Part shown: positions 24,076-33,505 of the stretch, one piece after another
How the letters are laid out: each line of letters opens with the position of its first letter
How positions within the stretch are numbered: the stretch's first letter is position 1
Assembly (NCBI GenBank): GCA_002261155.1
Contig: NKXN01000012.1
Coordinates: 1 to 41,845, forward strand
Origin: Bacillaceae bacterium SAS-127
GTDB taxonomy: Bacteria; Bacillota; Bacilli; Bacillales; Domibacillaceae
Length of the DNA: 41,845 nucleotides
Direction: 5' to 3'
Position numbers and translations under genes: made by a program
Notes under the pieces: model-generated
What the model was told of the DNA's origin: nothing
The model's input: the letters and a program-made list of their open reading frames with translations, nothing else
The model's database searches: none

Positions 24076-25005
24076 TTAATAAACCGTCTCTTTAAAGAAA
24101 AAGCCAGTATCTAGTGGGCGGTGTTCCGGTTGAATTGCTTCTATTTTTTCAAGAAGTTCATCTTTGACTTCTTCGTATTGTTCTGGCTCGTCTACACATA
24201 AATCAATCGCTTGACGATATAATTTCGTTACTTCTAACAAATACTCAGGTGAATGTAGAACTCCGTCAATTTTAAAGCTATCAATTCCGGCCTCCACCAT
24301 TTCCTGTAGCTCGTCAATAATACAAATATCATTTGGGCTCATAATATGAGTGCCATTTTCATCCTCATAAATCGGGTATTTATTGCTGCGCTCCTTATCA
24401 TGAAGAAACATATTTTTCGCTTCTTTACGGTTTTCAATTTCCAGCGCTTTGCCTTGGTACTCAAAATAATGCCCTAGCAATGGACGTTTCGACTGGAACA
24501 TGCACGTCATTCCATGCACTTGTACTTCAATTGCAACTTCAGCATTCTCTTTGATTTCCATAATCGCATCCGTGTTTAACTCCCGAGCTAACACTGCACG
24601 AACGGCTCCTCTTTTGCCCCAATAATTACACGTAAAATAGTTCGTTGCTGTTGTCTCTGTATTCCAATGAAGCGGCATAGTAGGAGCTACTTGACGAACA
24701 GCCATTAATACAGCCGGATCACCAAAAATAATCGCATCACAATTCGCTTCTTGTAAAAAAGCAACGTAGTCATCTAATTCGTTTGCTCGATCATTATGAA
24801 AAATCGCATTCATAGCGACATACACTTTTTTCCCTAGCGAATGCGCAAGCTCAATCGCTTTTTTCACTTCTTCGCGATTGAATTCGCCCGCTAGACGTAA
24901 GCCGTAACGCTGCTCTCCAATGACAAATGCATCGGCTCCAGCTTCCGCTAACGGCAAAATAGCCTCCACACTATTGGGAGTCACAAGTAATTCTGGTTTA
25001 TTCAT
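24076..25005 (-). CDS. yrrN: YrrN/TrhP1-like U32-family protein
   Basis: The 309-residue protein begins MNKPELLVTPNSVEAI; its ATG (25005) overlaps the trmR stop by 8 bp and has GGTGGAGAG upstream. It shares the U32 barrel with YrrO, but the Cys-rich signature is eroded (HGMTCMFQSKRPLLG has one Cys), as expected for the partner subunit. Predicted role: tRNA U34 hydroxylation with YrrO, directly before methylation by TrmR. Confidence 0.9.
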   Translation of the reverse strand: MNKPELLVTPNSVEAILPLAEAGADAFVIGEQRYGLRLAGEFNREEVKKAIELAHSLGKKVYVAMNAIFHNDRANELDDYVAFLQEANCDAIIFGDPAVLMAVRQVAPTMPLHWNTETTATNYFTCNYWGKRGAVRAVLARELNTDAIMEIKENAEVAIEVQVHGMTCMFQSKRPLLGHYFEYQGKALEIENRKEAKNMFLHDKERSNKYPIYEDENGTHIMSPNDICIIDELQEMVEAGIDSFKIDGVLHSPEYLLEVTKLYRQAIDLCVDEPEQYEEVKDELLEKIEAIQPEHRPLDTGFFFKETVY

Positions 25006-25651
25006 GTTTCTCTCCACCTTTTTTAAGGCTGACAGCCAAGCCGTCACCGACCGGAATCATTGCCGTGTCGTAGTCTGGATGACTCATCAGCCATTCATTA
25101 TACTTTTGAATTTTTTTCACTAAGTTTCGCGTTCGTTTCGTCTGAACTAATTCTTCAGCGACATACCCTTTAAATAAAACATTATCGGTATAGACCGTCC
25201 CTTGTTTCGTTAAAAATGCAGTGTAATGCTTAAAGAACTTCGTATACTGACCTTTCGCTGCATCGATAAAAATAGCATCATATGGTCCTTTTTCTCCGAC
25301 TTCGTCGATGACCTCTAACGCATCTCCATAAATAACGGTCACTTGGTCCCCAAATTTTGCACGATCGATATATTCTAGTGCCTTTTGATAACGCTCTGAA
25401 TCGCGTTCGATCGTGACGATTTCTGTTCCTGGAAGAGCAGCCGCCATTCGTAAAGCAGAATAACCGATCGCTGTACCAATCTCTAGAATTCGCTTCGGTT
25501 TTTGCAATCGTAACATTTGAAGAAGTGCTTCAATGCCTACTACTTCCATAATCGGCACTCGATGCTCTCTAGCAAACTCCTCCATTTCAACAAACAGATC
25601 TGACCGCTCCCTAACTAACGTTTCTATATAATGATGGATTTTATCGTCCAA
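24998..25651 (-). CDS. trmR: TrmR, tRNA 5-hydroxyuridine(34) O-methyltransferase
   Basis: The 217-residue class I O-methyltransferase has SAM motif ILEIGTAIGYSALRMA (about 56-71), the acidic motif IVTIERDSER and the metal-binding AIFIDAAKGQY. B. subtilis TrmR (YrrM) methylates ho5U34 to mo5U34, which fits its location ahead of yrrN and yrrO: one operon for the whole modification. It opens the operon; a terminator from mltG lies between. Confidence 0.92.
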   Translation of the reverse strand: MDDKIHHYIETLVRERSDLFVEMEEFAREHRVPIMEVVGIEALLQMLRLQKPKRILEIGTAIGYSALRMAAALPGTEIVTIERDSERYQKALEYIDRAKFGDQVTVIYGDALEVIDEVGEKGPYDAIFIDAAKGQYTKFFKHYTAFLTKQGTVYTDNVLFKGYVAEELVQTKRTRNLVKKIQKYNEWLMSHPDYDTAMIPVGDGLAVSLKKGGEKHE

Positions 25652-25682
25652 TTTCGCTCCCCTTTTCTAAAAAGGCTTAACA

Positions 25683-25712
25683 AGAAAAAGAAGAAAGCCA
25701 CCTAAAGCTTTC
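25683..25712 (-). terminator. Terminator after mltG
   Basis: On minus, GAAAGC (25707-25712) pairs with GCTTTC (25693-25698), followed by TTCTTTTTC. The stem is short. Confidence 0.5.
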
Positions 25713-25798
25713 CACCTTTTTTGTACTTTATTATCCATTGACTAAAAAACACTTGAACTATTTTAACATATTATAGAGTAAAAAGCGACTGTCCTCAC

Positions 25799-26905
25799 TT
25801 ACTGCTGTTTTGCATTCGTAATGTACTTTTCTTTCAGCTGATTATGTTCCTCTAGCGTTTTCGAATAATACACATCGCCAGCTGGTGAAGCTAGGAAATA
25901 AAGGTAGTCTGTCGTTTCTGGATTTAAGGCGGCTTCAATCGAAGATACCCCGCTATTGCTAATCGGCCCTGGTGTGAGTCCTTTCACTTTATACGTATTA
26001 TAAGGTGACTCTACCTTTAAATCTTTGTAATACACACGGCTTTTATGCTTCCCGAGAGCGTATAACACCGTTGGGTCCGTTTGCAAAGGCATATCTTCCG
26101 TTAGGCGATTGTAGAAGACGCTAGAAATCTTTCGACGATCCGACTTCTCTGTTGCTTCCTTTTCGATGAGAGAAGACATCGTCAATAGCTGATGCGCTGT
26201 CATTTTCTTCGCAGCCATCGATGGTCGGTATTGCGCCAATACACTGTCCGTCTTCTTAACCATATCTTCTACGATTTCTTTGACAGGCTTTTTCTTATCT
26301 CCATAATGATACGTTGCCGGATACAAATAACCTTCTAGCGGATATTTAATCTTTTCCGCTAAAATTTCTTCTGTTAATAACTCTGGATACTTTTGGATCA
26401 TTTGTTTAATAAACGTCGGGTCATTCATGACTTTGAGAACTTCGCCTTGACTATGGCCTGTTTCCTTACTAATGATCTCGGCAATTTGCGACAATTGATA
26501 CCCTTCTGGAATGGCTAGCTCAATTTCTCCTGCTATCACCTTTCCTGTTTTCAGCATTTCGATCAGTTCATCAATCGTCATGGCTCGGTGAAAGGAATAG
26601 TTGCCCGCTTGAAATTGGTCTTCTCCTTTATATTTCACATAGTATTTAAAGATTTCCGCATTTTTCACTACACCTTTTTGTTCAAGCTGATCCGCGATGA
26701 CGGATAGACTAGAACCAATTGAGATGGAAACTGGGATTGGGGTTTGATCATTTTTATCAACAGGTTGAAGTGCCGACTGTACAAAGAAGTAAATGCCTGT
26801 TGCTGCACCTCCTATAGCTAGAAAGAAAGTGATGATCATAAAAATGATCGATTTCTTCAACCGCCTCTTTCTCCCTGGAGGCTGCAAATAAAGCTGCTTC
26901 GACAT
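25799..26905 (-). CDS. mltG: Endolytic transglycosylase MltG (YceG-like)
   Basis: MltG cuts nascent peptidoglycan strands at the membrane and helps set glycan length. The 368-residue protein has a basic N-terminus, one membrane helix (about 20-43), a LysM-like subdomain and the YceG catalytic domain, with the catalytic Glu in SSLIEKEATEKSD near residue 245 and LQTDPTVLYALG. It is full length. ATTATA at 26948-26953 reads TATAAT on minus and is likely its -10. Confidence 0.93.
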   Translation of the reverse strand: MSKQLYLQPPGRKRRLKKSIIFMIITFFLAIGGAATGIYFFVQSALQPVDKNDQTPIPVSISIGSSLSVIADQLEQKGVVKNAEIFKYYVKYKGEDQFQAGNYSFHRAMTIDELIEMLKTGKVIAGEIELAIPEGYQLSQIAEIISKETGHSQGEVLKVMNDPTFIKQMIQKYPELLTEEILAEKIKYPLEGYLYPATYHYGDKKKPVKEIVEDMVKKTDSVLAQYRPSMAAKKMTAHQLLTMSSLIEKEATEKSDRRKISSVFYNRLTEDMPLQTDPTVLYALGKHKSRVYYKDLKVESPYNTYKVKGLTPGPISNSGVSSIEAALNPETTDYLYFLASPAGDVYYSKTLEEHNQLKEKYITNAKQQ

Positions 26906-26966
26906 ATTGTTTCCCCTTTCAACATTAAACGAGTCATTCGCCCTCCCATTATACTATAATTCCATC

Positions 26967-26997
26967 AAAAAAGGACCGGGAAGTCCGGTCCTTTTTT
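26967..26997. terminator. Bidirectional terminator between yrzB and mltG
   Basis: AAAAAAGGACCGG (26967-26979) and CCGGTCCTTTTTT (26985-26997) form a perfect 13-bp stem with a 5-nt loop. It ends the alaS-yrzL-ruvX-yrzB transcript. Confidence 0.92.
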
Positions 26998-26998
26998 C

Positions 26999-27283
26999 TT
27001 ATTCCTCTTCTTCATCAAGGAATGTATTTAACATTTCCTCAATTAAATCCCATTCTTCATCGCTTTCGATTGGCATTAATTCACCATCTTGGCCTTCTTC
27101 TCCTGGAATGAAAGAAGATGCATGAATTTCGATTTCTTCATTTTCATCTTCCTCTGCCCCTACCGGGAAGTAAAGCACATAAGATTTTTCGAATGCGTCA
27201 GAATCAAACGTGAACAACACTTCGCATAATTGTTCATTTCCGTTTTCGTCAATAATTGTAATTTGTTTTTCATCATGTGTCAT
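26999..27283 (-). CDS. yrzB: YrzB-like acidic protein (DUF1292)
   Basis: I start at the ATG 27283 (94 aa), since the GTG at 27295 lies inside GAGGTGG. The protein is very acidic (many Glu/Asp, ending LDEEEE) with the DUF1292 core [20 protein letters not shown] and [15 protein letters not shown]. Function unknown. It follows ruvX by 16 bp in the conserved yrzL-ruvX-yrzB order. Confidence 0.9.
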   Translation of the reverse strand: MTHDEKQITIIDENGNEQLCEVLFTFDSDAFEKSYVLYFPVGAEEDENEEIEIHASSFIPGEEGQDGELMPIESDEEWDLIEEMLNTFLDEEEE

Positions 27284-27299
27284 ATCTTTTTCCACCTCA

Positions 27300-27716
27300 T
27301 TAGTATTGACTGTCGAGAAATCCTTGGAGGATCATCACGGCCGCCATTTTGTCGATTACTTTCTTGCGTTTCTTGCGACTAACATCAGCTTCAAGCAATA
27401 CTCGCTCGGCTGCCATTGTGGTCATGCGTTCATCCCAGAGGACCACAGGCAATGAGTAGCGTTCCTCAAGCATTCGTCCGAATGCTTGTGACGCTTCTCC
27501 GCGCGGTCCAATCGTATTGTTCATATTCTTCGGCAATCCAACAACAAATTTCTCGATGTTATATTGCTCGCAAAGAATGTCAAGCCGATCCAAGCCAAAA
27601 TCTTGCTTTTCTTCATCGATGCGAATTGTTTCAATCCCTTGAGCAGTAAAGCCCAATTCATCGCTAATTGCGACGCCAACTGTTTTCGAGCCAACGTCTA
27701 ATCCCATTACTCTCAT
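27300..27716 (-). CDS. yrrK: RuvX/YqgF putative Holliday junction resolvase or pre-16S rRNA nuclease
   Basis: The 138-residue RNase H-fold protein has the acidic residues in [12 protein letters not shown] (D7), VVGLPKNMN and LWDERMTT, matching YqgF. The family was first proposed as a resolvase, and E. coli YqgF processes 16S rRNA 5' ends; sequence alone does not decide. It starts 6 bp after yrzL. Confidence 0.93.
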   Translation of the reverse strand: MRVMGLDVGSKTVGVAISDELGFTAQGIETIRIDEEKQDFGLDRLDILCEQYNIEKFVVGLPKNMNNTIGPRGEASQAFGRMLEERYSLPVVLWDERMTTMAAERVLLEADVSRKKRKKVIDKMAAVMILQGFLDSQY

Positions 27717-27722
27717 AAAAAC

Positions 27723-27989
27723 TTATCCCTCTCGCTGCTGTTTCAAGTACGTTTTCACAAGCTCTTCAATAATTTCATCACGCTCAAGCTTGCGGATCAA
27801 ATTACGTGCATCGTTATGGCGTGGGATATAAGCAGGGTCCCCGGAAAGTAAGTAACCGACAATTTGATTGATTGGATTATATCCTTTTTCCTGAAGGGCA
27901 TCATACACTTTAAACAATACTTCTTTCACATCTTGTTCAAACGGCTCCTCAGGAAAATTAAATCTCATCGTTTGATCAAAAGAGCTCAT
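27723..27989 (-). CDS. yrzL: IreB-family regulatory protein YrzL
   Basis: The 88-residue protein starts at [12 protein letters not shown] (27989); the GTG at 27998 lies in the Shine-Dalgarno GAGGTG. It carries the IreB (DUF965) pattern: [54 protein letters not shown]. Enterococcus IreB is a phosphorylation target of a Ser/Thr kinase; the role in bacilli is not settled. Two TTGTACAA palindromes lie in the gap to alaS. Confidence 0.92.
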   Translation of the reverse strand: MSSFDQTMRFNFPEEPFEQDVKEVLFKVYDALQEKGYNPINQIVGYLLSGDPAYIPRHNDARNLIRKLERDEIIEELVKTYLKQQREG

Positions 27990-28031
27990 AATTAGCACCT
28001 CGCTTTAGGCTCAACAAGTGTAAGCCTGCTT

Positions 28032-28057
28032 TTGTACAAGTTATTTATATTGTACAA
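28032..28057. promoter_or_regulatory. Twin TTGTACAA palindromes between alaS and yrzL
   Basis: Two identical 8-bp palindromes at 28032-28039 and 28050-28057 have starts 18 bp apart, separated by an A/T-only segment. Their arms could pair in RNA or bind a dimeric regulator. No T-run makes this a standard terminator. Confidence 0.4.
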
Positions 28058-28072
28058 TAAATCGCCATGGAA

Positions 28073-30706
28073 TCAAACGGATTTCACCCATTCTTCAACA
28101 AATTGTAGCGCTTCTTCTGTTTTCGAAGGGTCTTTTGCTCCGGCTTGTGCCATATCTGGACGTCCACCGCCGCTACCACCACAACGTGATGCGACTTCTT
28201 TCACAAGCTTACCAGCATGATAGCCTTTGTCCACTAAATCTTTCGTCACACCTGCAATGATGTTCACTTTATCTTCGCTCGGTGCCGCTAAGACAATAAT
28301 TCCAGAATCAAGCTTTTGCTTTAACTCATCCGCCATGGTGCGCAAGTTATTCATGTCTGTCGCTTGTACCCGAGCAGCTAAGAATTTTACGCCATTTACT
28401 TCTTTGACGTTGTCTAATAAACTTCCTGCTTCTATATTAGACAATTTGTGTAGAAGTGATTCATTTTCACGCTGTAATTCTTTCATCTCTGCTTGCAAGC
28501 TTTCCACTTTTGTCACAATATCTTTCGGATTTGCCTTTAACTTATTCGCCGCTTCTTTCAGTAAAGTCACTTGCTGATTTAATAATTGATAAGCAGCTTC
28601 ACCTGTCACTGCTTCAATACGACGTGTCCCTGCACCAATTCCACTTTCAGATACAATTTTAAATAGACCGATGACAGACGTATTCGGTACATGACAGCCA
28701 CCGCATAGCTCAAGGCTATAATCTCCAACAGAAACAACGCGAACGACATCGCCATATTTTTCACCAAACAGTGCCATCGCTCCCATCGCTTTCGCTTCAT
28801 CAAGTGATTTATTGGCGATATTAACCACTAGGCTTCTCCAAATTTTCTCATTAACGATCGTTTCAATTTGCTCTAGCTCTTCCGGCTGTACTTGACCGAA
28901 ATGAGAGAAGTCAAAACGAAGGCGATCCGGGCCTACTAATGAACCTGCTTGGTTAACGTGTGTCCCAAGAACATCCTTTAAAGCTTGGTGTAAAAGATGC
29001 GTAGCTGTATGATTTTTAATAATTTTGCCGCGAGATGCCTCATCTACACGAGCAGTCACTTTTTGACCTGTTTTCAATGTACCTTGTTCCACAAGTGCTT
29101 GTTGCACATGCTGGCCGTTCGGCGCTTTTTTCACGTCTTGAATGACTACGCGAAGGCCATCTGCTTCTAATACCCCTTTATCGGCAATTTGACCGCCGCT
29201 TTCCGCATAGAATGGTGTTTCATCCAAAATAAATTGAACTTCTTCGCCTGCTGTTGCTGACTCAACGATCTCACCGTTGGCAATGACAACTGCAACCGTC
29301 GTCTCTACCGTTAATTGGTCGTAGCCGCTAAATTGACTCGCTACTGTAATGTCACCTAACACGCCGCCTTGGACTTGCATCGAATCGACATCTTGACGAG
29401 CGGCACGTGCGCGTTCACGTTGATTTTCCATTTCTTTATCAAAGCCTTCGTGATCAACCTTCATGCCTTCTTCTTCCGCATATTCCTCTGTTAATTCTAC
29501 AGGGAAGCCATACGTATCATATAAACGGAACACATCTTCTCCTGCGATCACATTAGAGCCCTTGCTTTTCGCTGTTTCAATCATAGATGATAAAATTGCT
29601 AACCCTTCATGAAGAGTTTCATGGAAGCGTTCTTCTTCGTTTTTAATCACCTTTTGAATAAATTCTGTTTTTGCTGACACTTCTGGATAGAAGTCCTTCA
29701 TAATTTCACCGACAACCGGTACTAGTTCGAACATAAATGGACGGTTAATATGGATTTGCTTCGCATAGCGTACTGCACGACGCAATAGACGACGCAACAC
29801 GTAACCTCGACCTTCGTTTGAAGGAAGCGCTCCATCACCGATCGCAAAAGCCACTGTGCGAATATGGTCTGCAACTACTTTGAACGCAACATCTTTTTCT
29901 ACACTTTCACGGTATTTCTCACCAGAAATTACTTCTGTCGCTTCAATAATAGGCATAAATAAATCGGTATCGAAGTTCGTTGGTACTTCTTGAACGACGG
30001 AGGCCATACGTTCAAGCCCCATCCCCGTATCAATGTTCTTCTTCGGTAGCGGTGTGTATGTACCATCTGGGTTATGGTTGAATTCAGAAAATACAAGATT
30101 CCAAATTTCTAAATAGCGTTCGTTTTCCCCACCTGGATATAATTCAGGATCATTTGCATCATTTCCATAAGATTCGCCGCGATCGTAGAAAATTTCTGTG
30201 TTCGGTCCGCTTGGGCCTTCGCCGATATCCCAGAAGTTCCCTTCTAAACGAATGATTCTTTCTTCCGGCAAACCGACTTCCTTATTCCAAATTTCAAACG
30301 CTTCATCATCCTCCGGATGAATCGTTACAGATAATTTATCCGCTTCAAACGCCATCCATTTTTCATCCGTCAAAAATTCCCATGCCCAGTGAATCGCTTC
30401 TTTTTTGAAGTATTCACCGATCGAGAAATTCCCTAGCATTTCAAAGAATGTATGATGACGAGCTGTTTTCCCTACATTCTCAATATCATTTGTCCGAATC
30501 GACTTTTGGGCATTCGTAATCCGTGGATTCTCTGGAATCACCCGACCATCAAAATATTTCTTTAATGTTGCTACTCCACTATTAATCCATAACAAACTTG
30601 GATCATCATGCGGCACAAGCGGAGCACTTGGCTCTACTCGATGGTTTTTTTCCTGGAAAAAGTCTAAAAACATTTGACGAATTTGTGCACCAGTTAATGT
30701 TTTCAT
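28073..30706 (-). CDS. alaS: Alanyl-tRNA synthetase
   Basis: AlaS charges tRNA-Ala. I start at [17 protein letters not shown] (30706, 877 aa), eight bases after AAGGAGG; an upstream in-frame codon gives an atypical eight-residue extension. The class II catalytic domain, tRNA-binding region, editing domain with HTATHLLH and the CGGCH zinc site, and C-Ala domain (ending [14 protein letters not shown]) are all present. Expression is controlled by a T-box leader. yrzL-ruvX-yrzB follow on the same strand. Confidence 0.97.
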   Translation of the reverse strand: MKTLTGAQIRQMFLDFFQEKNHRVEPSAPLVPHDDPSLLWINSGVATLKKYFDGRVIPENPRITNAQKSIRTNDIENVGKTARHHTFFEMLGNFSIGEYFKKEAIHWAWEFLTDEKWMAFEADKLSVTIHPEDDEAFEIWNKEVGLPEERIIRLEGNFWDIGEGPSGPNTEIFYDRGESYGNDANDPELYPGGENERYLEIWNLVFSEFNHNPDGTYTPLPKKNIDTGMGLERMASVVQEVPTNFDTDLFMPIIEATEVISGEKYRESVEKDVAFKVVADHIRTVAFAIGDGALPSNEGRGYVLRRLLRRAVRYAKQIHINRPFMFELVPVVGEIMKDFYPEVSAKTEFIQKVIKNEEERFHETLHEGLAILSSMIETAKSKGSNVIAGEDVFRLYDTYGFPVELTEEYAEEEGMKVDHEGFDKEMENQRERARAARQDVDSMQVQGGVLGDITVASQFSGYDQLTVETTVAVVIANGEIVESATAGEEVQFILDETPFYAESGGQIADKGVLEADGLRVVIQDVKKAPNGQHVQQALVEQGTLKTGQKVTARVDEASRGKIIKNHTATHLLHQALKDVLGTHVNQAGSLVGPDRLRFDFSHFGQVQPEELEQIETIVNEKIWRSLVVNIANKSLDEAKAMGAMALFGEKYGDVVRVVSVGDYSLELCGGCHVPNTSVIGLFKIVSESGIGAGTRRIEAVTGEAAYQLLNQQVTLLKEAANKLKANPKDIVTKVESLQAEMKELQRENESLLHKLSNIEAGSLLDNVKEVNGVKFLAARVQATDMNNLRTMADELKQKLDSGIIVLAAPSEDKVNIIAGVTKDLVDKGYHAGKLVKEVASRCGGSGGGRPDMAQAGAKDPSKTEEALQFVEEWVKSV

Positions 30707-30751
30707 TATAAATTCCTCCTTAGTTAACAATTATTTCACAGGTTGAAGACA

Positions 30752-31000
30752 ACAAAAAAAGCCCCGTTCCCCGGACAGGGACGAAGCTTTTCGCGGTACC
30801 ACCCTGATTATAAATCGATCATTCGATTTATCTCTCTTCTGCCTTAACGCGGCTAACGGCAGCGATTAACTGCTCTCTGGACTAGCTTTCTGCTATCCTT
30901 CACCTAGAGCTTCTTCCAGCCAAGGAAGCCCTCTCTGCAGTACAATGACCAATAGGTGGACTATAACATACTCGATCCTTCGTCGATTTAGCATTTCAAT
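30752..31000 (-). ncRNA. T-box riboswitch leader of alaS
   Basis: The T-box consensus AGGGTGGTACCGCG is at 30792-30805 (minus). It is followed by the terminator stem (GGGACGAAGCT region pairing with AGCCCCGTTCCC, 30755-30786) with a seven-U run. Upstream is an elaborate Stem I (GGCTTCC with GGAAGAAGC; apical GGCTGGAAG) and a second hairpin, AAATCGAATGATCGATTT. Uncharged tRNA-Ala should stabilise the antiterminator. I could not place the GCN specifier codon with certainty. Confidence 0.92.
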
Positions 31001-31009
31001 TATAACCGA

Positions 31010-31039
31010 ATTATAAAAAACTTCATCCCTACTTGTCAA
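31010..31039 (-). promoter_or_regulatory. Sigma-A promoter of the alaS leader
   Basis: Minus strand: perfect TTGACA (31034-31039), 18-bp spacer and perfect TATAAT (31010-31015). The -35 lies inside the last codons of the upstream permease gene. Confidence 0.8.
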
Positions 31040-32114
31040 TGAGTGGCTTTTGCAACCGAGCCTTTACTCGACGGTCCGCGGAAAAAGCGGCTTTTATAAT
31101 GATCAGCATAGGAACCGCCACAACCATTCCTACTACCCCACCAATCTCTCCTCCAGCTAGCAAAGCCCCGATAATAAACAGCGGATGAAGATGTAAACTC
31201 TTACCGACAATCCAAGGAGAGAGGATATTCCCTTCAATGAATTGTAACGCAAACACGATAATGGCTGTATATATAGCCATTTTAAAAGAAATCATGAGTG
31301 CTACAAATATCGCCGGTACAGCACCAATCAGCGGTCCAAAATAAGGAATCACATTCGTAATACCTATAATCCCTCCAAGCAAAATGGGATAAGGAAGGTC
31401 GATCATCGCAAATAATAGCGATGCCGCTCCTCCGATTAATAAGCAAACGAAGAGCTGTCCGCGAATGTAGGAGCCTAGCGAATAATCCAATTCATTTACG
31501 AAACGCAAAGCCCGAGTGCGCCACCGTTTCGGCGTTATTTTCCAAGCCGTTTTTTTGACGCGGCTCATATCTTTCAATAAATAAAAAGAGATGAATGGAA
31601 CAATCGCTAATACAAACAAAAAATTGATCGCCTTCATCATGATATTCATCAATTGTTCGACTAACCCCGTTAACCAGCCCTCAAAACGAATGAGCCGCTC
31701 ACGAAGCTGCTCTTGCAAACCATCTGGCCAATTTAACGTCTCCACTTGCAAAGCAATCATTTGCTGTTCATACATTTGCGATATTTTTGGCGCACTCGCC
31801 GATAAATCCCTCAACTGGTGAATAAATAATGGCGTTCCTTTAAATAAAGCAAAGCCACAAAGGCCGAAAAATAAAATATAAATGATAATAATAGCTCCTA
31901 CTCGTGAAATACCACGCTTCACCATCGCCTTCACAAGCGGATGAAGCAAATACGCGATAAAGCCGCCTAACAAAAACGGTAACAAACTAATCCATATCCA
32001 ATGAAAAATCGGCAGTAACAACGGCCGTAGCAAAAACAAGACATATATCGTTAATAACGTTAATAACGCCGCACTCGCCATATAAAGCCACTTCAATTTG
32101 ATTTTGCTTTCCAT
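31029..32114 (-). CDS. yrrI: AI-2E family transporter (YrrI-like permease)
   Basis: The 361-residue protein has about eight hydrophobic helices: paired helices at the N-terminus (about 8-60), a long extracytoplasmic section at 90-150, and a C-terminal helix group including GGIIGITNVIPYFGPLIGAVPA, the family signature. AI-2E-family members include autoinducer exporters and cation/proton antiporters, so the substrate is unknown. Location next to alaS matches YrrI. Its last codons carry the alaS -35. Confidence 0.88.
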   Translation of the reverse strand: MESKIKLKWLYMASAALLTLLTIYVLFLLRPLLLPIFHWIWISLLPFLLGGFIAYLLHPLVKAMVKRGISRVGAIIIIYILFFGLCGFALFKGTPLFIHQLRDLSASAPKISQMYEQQMIALQVETLNWPDGLQEQLRERLIRFEGWLTGLVEQLMNIMMKAINFLFVLAIVPFISFYLLKDMSRVKKTAWKITPKRWRTRALRFVNELDYSLGSYIRGQLFVCLLIGGAASLLFAMIDLPYPILLGGIIGITNVIPYFGPLIGAVPAIFVALMISFKMAIYTAIIVFALQFIEGNILSPWIVGKSLHLHPLFIIGALLAGGEIGGVVGMVVAVPMLIIIKAAFSADRRVKARLQKPLIDK

Positions 32115-32367
32115 GATGAAAAAACATCCTTTTTGCTTAGTTTGTAGCTAAATAGATCCTATTTATTCATTGGGAACATATTTTTCTTTAACTAAACAAA
32201 AACAAGATCGGTGATGATACCCTTCTTAATAGCTAACTATATTCTTTTATTCTATAATAGCTTAATAAGTGCATAAATATTTTTTATTAACCCTTATTTC
32301 TAGATCAGCATAAAGTAAGGAACTTAAATATATATTTAGTTTAAACAAGGAGGAAACCAAGACAAAC

Positions 32368-33063
32368 GTGAAGGAATTTAACCAGAAAGATATCGAATTA
32401 TTAGTGAAAGAATGTAACATCTCTGCTTCCACCAAAAATGAACTTGTCACCATTGAGGCACTCCCACCTCAACTGACATGTGTTGGTAAAGGAACAGATG
32501 CTGCGGTGTTTGTCCACACTGATTTTCCTCAATATGCATTCAAAATATATGCTCACGGCAAAGAAGGAACAAGGAAGAATGAAGTAAAAGCATACGAAAA
32601 GCTCAGCAGCCATCCTTATTTTCCTAACTTTTACGGAACAGGCGAACGGTTTATTGCGATTAGCTATGAACATGGACTCAATTTACAGGATTGTCTCACC
32701 GAAGGAATAGAGATCCCACTTCATGTGATTGAACAAGTAGACGAAGCTATCGCTTATGCTCGTCAAGTGGGGCTCAACCCTCGTGATATTCATTTAAAAA
32801 ATATTATTATGCAAGACGATACGATCAAACTAATTGACGTATCTGAATATGTGTTACCTGGAGATGACAAGCGATGGGAACATTTAAAAGAAGGCTATCG
32901 AATGTACTATCCACTCATCCGTCATCGCAAAATCCCTATTGAACTAATCGATTTTGCTAAAGCTCATTATCAAAAATACCAAACAGTTCGATTTTCTGGA
33001 AAGATGATCAATCAATTGCTTTCATTATTTGCAAAAAAACAAAGCAAAGAGGATGCCCAATGA
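32368..33063 (+). CDS. YrzF-like serine/threonine protein kinase-related protein
   Basis: The 231-residue protein has a minimal kinase fold: a glycine-loop-like GKGTDAAVF (40-48), candidate ATP Lys K59 (YAFKIYA), catalytic loop PRDIHLKNI (D140, N145) in place of HRD, and LIDVSEY (D157) in place of DFG. All core polar residues are thus present but in divergent contexts, as in the YrzF/YabT-type small kinases. The GTG start follows AAGGAGGAAA by a long 14-bp spacer. A 14-bp palindrome TAAATATATATTTA lies at 32325-32338 upstream. Its terminator overlaps its stop. The 253-bp gap before it has no other gene. Confidence 0.72.
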   Translation: MKEFNQKDIELLVKECNISASTKNELVTIEALPPQLTCVGKGTDAAVFVHTDFPQYAFKIYAHGKEGTRKNEVKAYEKLSSHPYFPNFYGTGERFIAISYEHGLNLQDCLTEGIEIPLHVIEQVDEAIAYARQVGLNPRDIHLKNIIMQDDTIKLIDVSEYVLPGDDKRWEHLKEGYRMYYPLIRHRKIPIELIDFAKAHYQKYQTVRFSGKMINQLLSLFAKKQSKEDAQ

Positions 33064-33079
33064 ATAAGGCATCCTTTTT
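33050..33079 (+). terminator. Terminator of the kinase gene, overlapping its stop codon
   Basis: AGGATGCC (33050-33057) pairs with GGCATCCT (33068-33075), followed by TTTTG. The stop codon lies in the loop. Confidence 0.85.
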
Positions 33080-33229
33080 GTTGTCTAGCTATAGGCGCTA
33101 ATGGCTAGTGGACTTCCGACATCCTCCTTGCGATAAGTCAACATCGATTCACTACGTTCATCATGTTTCCTTTATCTCGTGCGGATGACTCCAGTCCATA
33201 CGCCGCTGAACAGCGCCTTCCGCTTTTCG
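33077..33229 (-). repeat. Structured intergenic repeat, type B copy 2
   Basis: Read on minus it starts CGAAAAGCGGAAGGCGCTG, three bases after the yrzQ stop, and ends AGCGCCTATAGCTAGACAA. AGGCGCT pairs with AGCGCCT where copy 1 has AGGCGCC/GGCGCCT, a compensatory change. The central 70 bp is almost identical to 17487-17637. Confidence 0.85.
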
Positions 33230-33232
33230 TTA

Positions 33233-33355
33233 TCAAAACATTTTTTTCATTCTTTTGAGCATTCTGCCGCCGAATGTGGAGTTGTTGCGGTTAATCATGG
33301 CCATTACTGCCATCCCCGCGCCCAGTCCGACTAGGGAAGTCATTGTTCTAGACAT
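33233..33355 (-). CDS. yrzQ: YrzQ-like small protein (DUF3918)
   Basis: The 40-residue protein starts at ATG 33355, six bases after GGAGGCG; the longer frame to 33418 runs into repeat DNA. It has a hydrophobic Gly/Ala/Met segment (TSLVGLGAGMAVMAMI) then RNNSTFGGRMLKRMKKMF, a membrane-associated peptide with a very basic tail. Match to YrzQ is by pattern and position beside yrzR and recD2. Function unknown. Repeat elements flank it on both sides. Confidence 0.75.
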   Translation of the reverse strand: MSRTMTSLVGLGAGMAVMAMINRNNSTFGGRMLKRMKKMF

Positions 33356-33378
33356 CGTATCCGCCTCCATGTTTAGTT

Positions 33379-33504
33379 TTGTCCAGCTCCAGGCGCTAAC
33401 GGCCAGACTCTCGGACATAAGTCGTCACGTCCGTGTGGCAAATAACGCCACTTCGACGGTCCGTCTTATGTATGCCGAGTCTAAGCGGCCGTTTCCGCTT
33501 TTCG
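33379..33504 (-). repeat. Structured intergenic repeat, type A copy 2
   Basis: On minus it starts CGAAAAGCGGAAACGGCCG, one base after the yrzR stop, and ends CTGGAGCTGGACAAAA just before the yrzQ Shine-Dalgarno. ACGGCC/GGCCGT, ACATAAG/CTTATGT, CCGT/ACGG and GTGGC/GCCAC form nested stems. Most pairs differ in sequence from copy 1 but keep pairing. Confidence 0.85.
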
Positions 33505-33505
33505 G

